From positions 1 to 64,000 of the IMG/VR virus record IMGVR_UViG_3300042389_000994: DNA of 64,000 nt; one strand, 5' to 3'. This DNA is from a virus. This document shows positions 19,083-24,779 of this stretch, in pieces. Position 1 is the first letter of the stretch. Every line of letters begins with the position of its first letter. Under the pieces are notes generated by a model. It ran no database searches. It was given only the letters and a program-made list of their open reading frames with translations, and was not told the DNA's origin. The translations under genes and the position numbers were made by a program.

Positions 19083-19185
19083 CAGTCAGGACAGGATTCG
19101 AACCTGTTACGGCTTTGCCATAAAGAGTCAGCATCACCTGTTACTCAACCTTGGGGAGGTGCTTCCAACCAATGGACTCCTGACT
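19083..19185 (-). tRNA. tRNA-like gene, atypical, possibly tRNA-Ser(GCU)
   Basis: On the minus strand a perfect 7-bp acceptor stem (AGTCAGG with CCTGACT, extendable by one C-G pair) encloses a canonical T-arm ACAGG-TTCGAAT-CCTGT and, before it, a short variable-arm hairpin GGC-AAA-GCC of the class II type. The best anticodon loop is ATGCTGA, giving GCU (Ser) at 19130-19132, but its stem AGGTG/CTCTT has one mismatch and one G-U pair. A D-arm CTC-CCCAAGGTT-GAG is possible, leaving an extra hairpin TCCA-TTGGT-TGGA after the acceptor strand. At 103 nt it is longer than normal class II tRNAs, and CCA is not encoded. Isotype is uncertain. Confidence 0.55.
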
Positions 19186-19191
19186 GTTTTT

Positions 19192-19377
19192 TTAAAAGAC
19201 TTCTCCGTCCCCTAAGTCATCGAATCCTTCTTCAACATCTTCAACCGCCGATGAAAGCAAATTTTTAGTAGCATCAGCTTCTTCGCCTGTTACTACATTA
19301 ACTGCATCTTTTACAACCGCAACTGGAGTTAAAACTGTTTTAACTGTTGCGCTCAACATGTTTGATAAAAATCCCAT
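19192..19377 (-). CDS. Small conserved phage protein
   Basis: This 61-aa protein has an amphipathic to hydrophobic N-terminal half (FLSNMLSATVKTVLTPVAVVKDAVNVV) and an acidic C-terminal half (SAVEDVEEGFDDLGDGE). The 'TVKTVLTPVAVVKD..N...GEEADAT' pattern recurs in small proteins of many phages. It could associate peripherally with membranes; no function is known to me. It lies immediately upstream of the tRNA-like gene and reads in the same direction. Confidence 0.6.
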   Translation of the reverse strand: MGFLSNMLSATVKTVLTPVAVVKDAVNVVTGEEADATKNLLSSAVEDVEEGFDDLGDGEVF

Positions 19378-19391
19378 ATTTTTGATTTAGT

Positions 19392-19706
19392 TTAAAGTGT
19401 GTGTAAATATACTAATCTTTTCACAAAAACACCATTCTCCATCTTGCCGGCGCGATTTTTAATGACATTGTAGGCCGATTCCAAGCAGTCCTCCAAGTCC
19501 ATGCCTTGCATTTTGCACTGGATAATTAGCGTTACCATAATGTCGCCGATGGCGTCCTTGATTTCCTCCCGGTTATCGTCCAGAATGGCATTGCATAGCT
19601 CATTGACCTCCTCTTGGGTCTTCATAGCCTGCTTGATAGTCGTGGCCTTGGAGAGAATGCCTTTCTCTTCGGCCCATTGTTCTACTAGTTGGATTGTTTG
19701 TTTCAT
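19392..19706 (-). CDS. MazG-like nucleotide pyrophosphohydrolase
   Basis: This 104-aa protein shows the all-alpha NTP pyrophosphatase pattern: an early EEVNEL (E..E metal ligands, about residues 32-37), then REEIKDAIGDIMVTLII (E...D ligands, about residues 46-62). MazG-like enzymes hydrolyse (d)NTPs to monophosphates and pyrophosphate and bind Mg2+ through these acidic residues. Phages use them to adjust nucleotide pools or blunt the host (p)ppGpp response; which applies here is not visible. Length fits single-domain phage MazG proteins. It lies in the early arm near the replication genes. Confidence 0.75.
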   Translation of the reverse strand: MKQTIQLVEQWAEEKGILSKATTIKQAMKTQEEVNELCNAILDDNREEIKDAIGDIMVTLIIQCKMQGMDLEDCLESAYNVIKNRAGKMENGVFVKRLVYLHTL

Positions 19707-19726
19707 GGTTTGGTTTGGGTTATAAG

Positions 19727-19813
19727 TTAACTGCCATCTCCGTCAATGACCTCCGGGTTTACCGGCCTTGGGCATTCGCACTGCCCAGTTGATTCACAAA
19801 TCTTGCATTTCAT
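19727..19813 (-). CDS. 28-aa cysteine-rich micropeptide
   Basis: The frame from ATG 19813 encodes MKCKICESTGQCECPRPV followed by NPEVIDGDGS. The cysteines (CKIC and CEC) could bind a metal ion. It overlaps the end of the upstream 62-aa gene by 20 nt, in keeping with the dense packing of this operon. It is very short, so its status rests on the cysteine spacing and context only. Confidence 0.4.
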   Translation of the reverse strand: MKCKICESTGQCECPRPVNPEVIDGDGS

Positions 19814-19982
19814 CTTCTAAAGAGTTTGAAAGTTGTTTTAATTCTCTCGTAAGTTTTTTTATCACCTTTTTTGACTCCTCTTTATCTTCATCAATAAAGG
19901 CTTCATATAGCTCTGCTAGCAGCCCATGCAGGGAGTTCATTGTGTGATTTACATGAATAACCCTACTGGACTCCTTTTTCAT
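19794..19982 (-). CDS. Small helical hypothetical protein
   Basis: A 62-aa, strongly charged and helical protein (AFIDEDKEESKKVIKKLTRELKQL), probably a coiled coil. Its ATG overlaps the stop of the DnaA-like gene by 4 nt (ATGA), suggesting coupled translation with it. No domain is recognised; it might be an accessory partner of the upstream DNA-binding protein. Confidence 0.55.
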   Translation of the reverse strand: MKKESSRVIHVNHTMNSLHGLLAELYEAFIDEDKEESKKVIKKLTRELKQLSNSLEDEMQDL

Positions 19983-20428
19983 GGATGTAATGGTATAATT
20001 TTTTTTCCAGGCTCAAGAAAACTCATAGCGGCTTTTTCGGATACATATATGCCCTTTGATTTTTGTCCATCAAATATAGTGTAACAAACAACCCATTCCT
20101 TATTAGACATTTCATTGAATGACATAATCTTAGCGGATATCCTTGACATTGCGGCTATAACCCTTTTGTCATACGTCATTATTGACTCAATGGCTCTAAC
20201 CCCATATAGAACCGTGGTATGATCCGAAACAGGGAACACGCGAACTATTTCATGGTAGGTCATACTTGTGAACTTCCTTGCCATATACATAGCCACTTGC
20301 CTTCCCTCAACGTATTTCCTTTTGCTATACCCTTTTTGGGTTAGGGATTCAACTGGGATATCAAGTTCTTGAGCAACGGTGTCAAGAATCATCTCAATCA
20401 TTTCGGTAGATTTCGGTTTTAATTCCAT
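19979..20428 (-). CDS. DnaA domain IV-like DNA-binding protein
   Basis: The start at 20428 (MELKPKSTEMIEMILDTV) is preferred; an upstream ATG at 20518 would overlap the nuclease gene heavily. Residues 10-100 match the DnaA C-terminal domain: AQELDIPVESLTQKGYSKRKYVEGRQVAMYMARKF, then SYHEIVRVF-like TYHEIVRVFPVSDHTTVLYGVRAIE, where DHTTV is the signature helix-turn-helix contact (host DnaA has DHTTVLHA). No AAA+ ATPase domain is present, so it binds DnaA boxes but cannot oligomerise with ATP like host DnaA. The remaining C-terminal ~50 residues are unassigned. It could direct replication initiation, compete with host DnaA, or regulate promoters that carry DnaA boxes (see 33974 and 37166). Confidence 0.8.
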   Translation of the reverse strand: MELKPKSTEMIEMILDTVAQELDIPVESLTQKGYSKRKYVEGRQVAMYMARKFTSMTYHEIVRVFPVSDHTTVLYGVRAIESIMTYDKRVIAAMSRISAKIMSFNEMSNKEWVVCYTIFDGQKSKGIYVSEKAAMSFLEPGKKIIPLHP

Positions 20429-20636
20429 GTTCTTCGAGTTCTTTAATTCTATACTTTTGGATTTCTGATAGTCTGCCTTTTGGCGTTTTGATTTCACTAA
20501 ATAGCACATTGGAGTCACGAGGTATGGCTATGAGATCAGGAATGCCATTCTTGTTGGTCTTCATCAACTTGATGACATAGTATCCCTCTGCCTCTAACTG
20601 CTTAATGCGTTTGGTCTGTATTTGTTGCTCCTTCAT
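20394..20636 (-). CDS. VRR-NUC nuclease
   Basis: An 80-aa minimal VRR-NUC domain of the PD-(D/E)XK superfamily. It has an N-terminal helix with Gln and Glu (RIKQLEAEGYYVIKLMKT), the active-site GIPDLIAI (Asp), then SEIKTPKGRLSEIQ with Glu and Lys, and a final ELEEHGIKTEI. Stand-alone phage VRR-NUC proteins cut branched DNA such as Holliday junctions. It overlaps the SNF2-type helicase stop by 4 nt upstream and the DnaA-like gene by 35 nt downstream, forming a helicase-nuclease-initiator cassette. Confidence 0.85.
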   Translation of the reverse strand: MKEQQIQTKRIKQLEAEGYYVIKLMKTNKNGIPDLIAIPRDSNVLFSEIKTPKGRLSEIQKYRIKELEEHGIKTEIYRND

Positions 20637-21892
20637 AAAAAATAATCACACTTAAAGTGATTCAATGTGTAGTCTTTTTTCTTTATAACCGATGAATATA
20701 TTTTTGATTCTATACCCCCCTTAGAGAACACCCAATATACATCGTTTTTCAATCGGTCAACTGTAGTCATCCTATCCCTTGATTGCCAATAGGAAGTCGC
20801 ACTAAAGTCAATGTTGTAGTATACTAAAGCATCAGCCTCACGCAAAGATATACCCTCCCTCCCGGAAACAATTTGAAGTGCTATAATTTTTTCGGGATAT
20901 GAATTAAACTCCTCAATGCTGGATGTCAATGTGTGTCCGAACACACTTTCAAGTGCATCATATTCTGCCTTAAACTTATAGAATATGGCGATTTTTTTAC
21001 CCTTGAAATAGTCACGGATGAATATGGCTTTCTCGTTGTTAAGAACGGTAGATTTTCCGTTCTCACAAATGACGGTTCCAGAGCATATTTGGTGAACCTT
21101 GCTCATATACTTTGATGCTGTATCGCAAAGAATTGTACCGGAAGCAACATTGGCAACCTTGTGTTTTTTAAGGATACTTAGCAATTGGTATGCCTCTTGA
21201 GGCATATCCGATACAAGGACATGCTCCGTGATTACCGAGTTAAAGCCGGCCTCTTCTTGGGTGTATGGTATAGTGTAGGGGGACATCATGTCTATAATAA
21301 CACTTGATGCATCTGAATAGTCCTTGATGTTGTACCCATTTATTTTTTTCTCCGTTATTCTACAATAAGAATTAGCAAATGAATAAAAATTGCGGCACAA
21401 CCTAAACGGATTTGACGGAATGAAATACACTTGATGATACATCTGCGAATAAGATTCCGGCGTTGGAGTTCCTGATAGTAAAATTACATATGATTTACAC
21501 CGCTTAACAATAGCGGAAACATCCTTGGCTCTCTTGCTTGGCTTCGGGAATGCCCCCAGGCCGTGTGCTTCATCAAGGATGAGAACATCCCAACACTTTT
21601 TCCCACTCTTGTGCAGGGATTCATAGTTGAGAACATCAACACTAATGAGTAGCGAGCCAAAGTCGGCGATATCTTTCTCAATGCCGGTGATGGCTTTCTT
21701 CTTCGTTAGGAACAAAATATTGAGGGGGCGGTTGGATACCCCTTCTTGCAATGACAGTTTGTGACAGGTCGCTAACGCGGTCAATGTTTTACCGGTCCTC
21801 ACCTGCATAGACAAATACAGAAATCCGTATTTACCAAGAATCTCAACGCCTCTACTAGAGATGTTTTCTTGATAGTTCCTTAAAGTAATCAT
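20633..21892 (-). CDS. SNF2-family DEAH-box helicase
   Basis: A 419-aa superfamily 2 helicase. Motif I is QVRTGKTLTALA (about residue 29), motif II LILDEAHGLG (about 105), motif III LSGTPTPES, and motif VI SGREGISLREADALVYYN followed by WQSRDRM. This compact layout without extra domains is the phage SNF2-type helicase that often accompanies VRR-NUC. It would remodel or unwind branched DNA during replication or recombination using ATP. It overlaps the nuclease gene by 4 nt and the upstream 49-aa gene by 4 nt. Confidence 0.88.
   Translation of the reverse strand: MITLRNYQENISSRGVEILGKYGFLYLSMQVRTGKTLTALATCHKLSLQEGVSNRPLNILFLTKKKAITGIEKDIADFGSLLISVDVLNYESLHKSGKKCWDVLILDEAHGLGAFPKPSKRAKDVSAIVKRCKSYVILLSGTPTPESYSQMYHQVYFIPSNPFRLCRNFYSFANSYCRITEKKINGYNIKDYSDASSVIIDMMSPYTIPYTQEEAGFNSVITEHVLVSDMPQEAYQLLSILKKHKVANVASGTILCDTASKYMSKVHQICSGTVICENGKSTVLNNEKAIFIRDYFKGKKIAIFYKFKAEYDALESVFGHTLTSSIEEFNSYPEKIIALQIVSGREGISLREADALVYYNIDFSATSYWQSRDRMTTVDRLKNDVYWVFSKGGIESKIYSSVIKKKDYTLNHFKCDYFL
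20931..20946. repeat. Degenerate palindrome copy
   Basis: GTGTGTCCGAACACAC is the dispersed palindrome with one extra A in the right arm, within the helicase gene. Confidence 0.5.
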
Positions 21893-22038
21893 GCGAATCC
21901 AAAATAATGAAATGCCTGAATGCCTTCAAAATAAGTGGAACTAACCTGCCAGTTCACCTTATTTAGTTCTATAGTGTAACCATAAGTGGTTACAATTCCA
22001 TCTAATGGATCAATGGGTGTGTATTTAATTAAAATCAT
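21889..22038 (-). CDS. 49-aa hypothetical protein
   Basis: The frame from ATG 22038 to TGA 21889 encodes MILIKYTPIDPLDGIVTTYG...VNWQVSSTYFEGIQAFHYFGFA, a beta-rich, aromatic-rich small protein. Its stop overlaps the helicase ATG as ATGA, and its start overlaps the end of the 93-aa upstream gene by 14 nt. This fits the operon's packing, which is the main support. No function is recognised. Confidence 0.45.
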   Translation of the reverse strand: MILIKYTPIDPLDGIVTTYGYTIELNKVNWQVSSTYFEGIQAFHYFGFA

Positions 22039-22306
22039 TGTCTATGAGTTTTACTCCGTACATAACTACAAAAACACTCGTTTCCAAGACCGCGTCAATG
22101 TATGAAAGATGTGCCTCCGACTGAAAGTGGTCTATGCAAAAATCCCTCCACTGATTAAATTGATCCGTATTCATCTGGTATTTCCTCTTCCAATCGGGGT
22201 CATCAAGTATGGCCTCGTGGGTTATGTTATATCCAGTTATACGAAACAACTCATCAATGCAATTAAGTTTTGCTTTGGCTATTTTTTCTTCTTTGTTGGA
22301 CTCCAT
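22025..22306 (-). CDS. Hypothetical early protein (93 aa)
   Basis: A 93-aa mostly helical protein (ESNKEEKIAKAKLNCIDELF, DQFNQWRDFCIDHF, AVLETSVFVVMYGVKLI). It has no recognised motif or signal peptide. It overlaps both neighbours (28 nt with the upstream zinc-ribbon-like gene and 14 nt with the downstream 49-aa gene), so it is an ordinary member of the early operon. Confidence 0.6.
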   Translation of the reverse strand: MESNKEEKIAKAKLNCIDELFRITGYNITHEAILDDPDWKRKYQMNTDQFNQWRDFCIDHFQSEAHLSYIDAVLETSVFVVMYGVKLIDNDFN

Positions 22307-22431
22307 TTTACATTATCTACTTGTTTACCACAATAAGGGCAATACGCTCCCCCCTTTATATCAATCATTGATTGCTGGGCCTCGTGTTGGATAAGGCCGT
22401 GCGTTGTGCATTCTCCAATATACTTTCTCAT
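22279..22431 (-). CDS. 50-aa zinc-ribbon-like protein
   Basis: The frame from ATG 22431 encodes a short protein with MRKYIGECTTHGLIQHE, then GGAYCPYCGKQVDN. One Cys and two His upstream, together with CPYC, could coordinate one zinc ion. The start shares ATGA with the methyltransferase stop. Small zinc-ribbons of this kind are common next to phage replication genes; a specific role is not visible. Confidence 0.5.
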   Translation of the reverse strand: MRKYIGECTTHGLIQHEAQQSMIDIKGGAYCPYCGKQVDNVKWSPTKKKK

Positions 22432-24770
22432 TTCGTTAGTTCTTCAATGTAGCTAATTCTTTTTCCAATCCAATGCATCACATTTACAGCCATAGAATTC
22501 CCACAGGCTTTGTATCGTGGGCCATCAGGACATTGGTCAATTGGCTTATTACGGTAAGGAATTTTCGTCCAGTCATCCGGAAATCCCTGCAAGCGTTCGC
22601 ATTCCTTGGGGGTCAGCCTTCGGATAGCCATTGAGTGCAACACCGCAGGGGTTTGACATCGTTGCAACTGCGTCTTTTCTTGCAGATTCATTCCTCTCAT
22701 ATCTCCACCTGATTGCCAATCAAAGGCCATCGGTTGGGCAACACCATGGACTCCCGTTGCATTCATCGTATACATAGGTCCATCCTCGGTAAATCCATCT
22801 CCATTGCCGCCATTCATAGGCTGTCTTCCTATAGTGTTTTCCGCTAGGGCTATCGGTTGGGCAACTGCGTGTGGCCCTCTTGCAACCAAGGATGACATCG
22901 TTTCACTAGCCTCAATCCTCGGCTCGTATTGTGCATTCGGTCCTTGGTTAAATGCGGCTCGATCAATGACGGTTGGGTTTGCCATAGCAATGCAAGGCCC
23001 ACTCATCTTCGCGAGGTCAGTCTTGAGTGTTCCAGTCTTTTCAATATCCACTTGAGCGGTTCTCCAATCCACAGCAATGGGTTGAGCGATTGCAATACCC
23101 CCTTGGTTCTTGGATGGTTCGGGAACCGTTGTGTCAAGCGTCTTGCTTGTTTCAACCTCCCTGCATCCACTATGTGGGTTAGATGATTTCATTGAGTTGG
23201 AAGCAAGGGAATCAAATGAATAAGCAACAGGGTGAGGCACCAATGGCGTGTGACCCCCACCCATCCCCATTGCGGCCGGTAGTGTTGGGCATACATCAAT
23301 GCTAACCCCCTTTTGTGGGTGTTCCCCCGCAAGTACTGGTATTGGATGCATAACCGCATGGCTATTGCCGGTATCAGCAACAAGGGTAGGAGCGTTCTCC
23401 TCCCTATACCCAATCGTTCTTGACTGTGCGCCCTTTGCCACACTAAATGCCGCCGCCTTTGGAACGATGACCGCACCAATATGCTCAGTGCTTGTGTTGG
23501 CCCGAATGGTCTGTGTTGTTTCGCGGTTTATCGTCTGGTTGTAGGTATCCAAAGCGATAGGTTGCATAATTTGTTGATCTTGACTTACGCCAATGGTAAA
23601 TGCTTTCTCATCTTGCCCAAGATATCCCTTACCTGCCCTTTTTCCCGGAGTGCCTCCTTGTTCACCCGTTTCAACCTCCGAGCCACCACGAATCTTAAAT
23701 GCGTGAACAACAACATCCGTACTACGGATATCTCCCTGATCAAAACAGTTAATTGTATTAACTTTCTCGTCCTCCTCCCAGGTTTCAAAGTCTTCGGAAT
23801 CCTTTGCCCTCCTCACCTTACGGAAATGAGCAACATGAGGGGATTGATCATTATGCATCGCCTTAATCGTTCCCGAAATCTCTTCGCTAGGTTCGGGGCC
23901 AAATCCTCTCAAGTAATGAGATGGGGCAAACGATACCGCTGCTGGCTCTATAACAGCACCAAGGTTATTGGAGTCCGGCATCCTTTGTGCCCCATTTGCG
24001 TTGGAGCAAGTGAGTGTGGGTGCGGTTTGCTCACCATTCCACCAAGAGGGAATCAAGTGGCCATTGTTGACCGATTGATGGGTTAACTTTCCTCCTCCGC
24101 ATTCGGTGTCAAGGCTTCCGATGACATTTGGGACGCTTGGTCCTCCAACGCCTTGCGTAGGACTTCCGGAAGCTTTTTTCCCCTTCTTTCGGCTCTGCTT
24201 AAAATCCCCCGACAAGCACGACTGCTCAAATAATACTGCCGCGGCAGCTCTCCAGTTTCCAAGACATCCGACAACAAACACTCGCCTTCTCCGTTGAGGC
24301 ACTGCTCCTGGCCCTCCGACGTATTGAGCGTCAAGAACCCGGTAGGCGAACCCATACCCGAGCTCCCCCAACGCCCCAAGGAAGGTTCCAAAATCTTTTC
24401 CTCCGTTAGATGACAAGACGCCGGGGACATTTTCCCAGAGAATCCATTTGGGCTTCTTTGCATCAGCCAATGAGAGAAAGGTAAGCATGAGGTTTCCTCG
24501 TGGGTCAGCAAGTCCTTTGCGAAGTCCTGCGACACTGAATGACTGGCAGGGGGTTCCTCCGACCAGAAGGTTAATTGATTTGTCATTGAAAATAGGGTTT
24601 TGGGTTAATTGAGTCATATCGCCCAAATTGGGCACATTAGGAAAACGATACTTTAACACCTCGCTTGGGAAGTGGTCAATTTCGGAGTACCATTGGGCCT
24701 CCCATCCAAGGGAGTGCCACGCAACCGAAGCGGCCTCTATACCGCTACAAACAGAGCCATACTTTATCAT
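22428..24770 (-). CDS. dcm: DNA C5-cytosine methyltransferase with large repeat insertion
   Basis: This 780-aa protein begins with a normal C5 methyltransferase core: motif I SVCSGIEAASVAW, motif IV GGTPCQSFS with the catalytic Cys, motif VI WENVPGV, and motif VIII PQRRRRVFVVG by about residue 168. The C-terminal motifs IX-X (RRLTPKECERLQGFPDDW and ACGNSMAVNV) come only after residue ~715. Between them lies about 530 residues of imperfect repeats, each with a core like APTL or TIRA, then a His and a run such as HAVAQPIA. Usual phage Dcm enzymes are 300-450 aa. The insertion occupies the target-recognition region, so it might act as an extended specificity module. It would methylate phage DNA to evade host restriction. 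Confidence 0.85.
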   Translation of the reverse strand: MIKYGSVCSGIEAASVAWHSLGWEAQWYSEIDHFPSEVLKYRFPNVPNLGDMTQLTQNPIFNDKSINLLVGGTPCQSFSVAGLRKGLADPRGNLMLTFLSLADAKKPKWILWENVPGVLSSNGGKDFGTFLGALGELGYGFAYRVLDAQYVGGPGAVPQRRRRVFVVGCLGNWRAAAAVLFEQSCLSGDFKQSRKKGKKASGSPTQGVGGPSVPNVIGSLDTECGGGKLTHQSVNNGHLIPSWWNGEQTAPTLTCSNANGAQRMPDSNNLGAVIEPAAVSFAPSHYLRGFGPEPSEEISGTIKAMHNDQSPHVAHFRKVRRAKDSEDFETWEEDEKVNTINCFDQGDIRSTDVVVHAFKIRGGSEVETGEQGGTPGKRAGKGYLGQDEKAFTIGVSQDQQIMQPIALDTYNQTINRETTQTIRANTSTEHIGAVIVPKAAAFSVAKGAQSRTIGYREENAPTLVADTGNSHAVMHPIPVLAGEHPQKGVSIDVCPTLPAAMGMGGGHTPLVPHPVAYSFDSLASNSMKSSNPHSGCREVETSKTLDTTVPEPSKNQGGIAIAQPIAVDWRTAQVDIEKTGTLKTDLAKMSGPCIAMANPTVIDRAAFNQGPNAQYEPRIEASETMSSLVARGPHAVAQPIALAENTIGRQPMNGGNGDGFTEDGPMYTMNATGVHGVAQPMAFDWQSGGDMRGMNLQEKTQLQRCQTPAVLHSMAIRRLTPKECERLQGFPDDWTKIPYRNKPIDQCPDGPRYKACGNSMAVNVMHWIGKRISYIEELTK
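24083..24586 (-). CDS. 167-aa frame nested inside the methyltransferase gene
   Basis: On the same strand as the methyltransferase but in another frame, an open frame starts at 24586 with MTNQLTFWSEEPPASHSV and continues through SGMGSPTGFLTLNTSE, a LSDVLETGELPRQYYLSSRACRGIL block and ERRGKKLPEVLRKAL. The composition is protein-like, and the block 'SDxLETGxxPxxYxLS..AC.GIL.RAE.RGK.LP' is one I recall as recurring in phage proteins encoded beside Dcm genes. It may be a genuine overprinted gene or a by-product of the conserved methyltransferase sequence. Confidence is deliberately modest. Confidence 0.4.
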   Translation of the reverse strand: MTNQLTFWSEEPPASHSVSQDFAKDLLTHEETSCLPFSHWLMQRSPNGFSGKMSPASCHLTEEKILEPSLGRWGSSGMGSPTGFLTLNTSEGQEQCLNGEGECLLSDVLETGELPRQYYLSSRACRGILSRAERRGKKLPEVLRKALEDQASQMSSEALTPNAEEES

Positions 24771-24779
24771 AGTTTTAAA

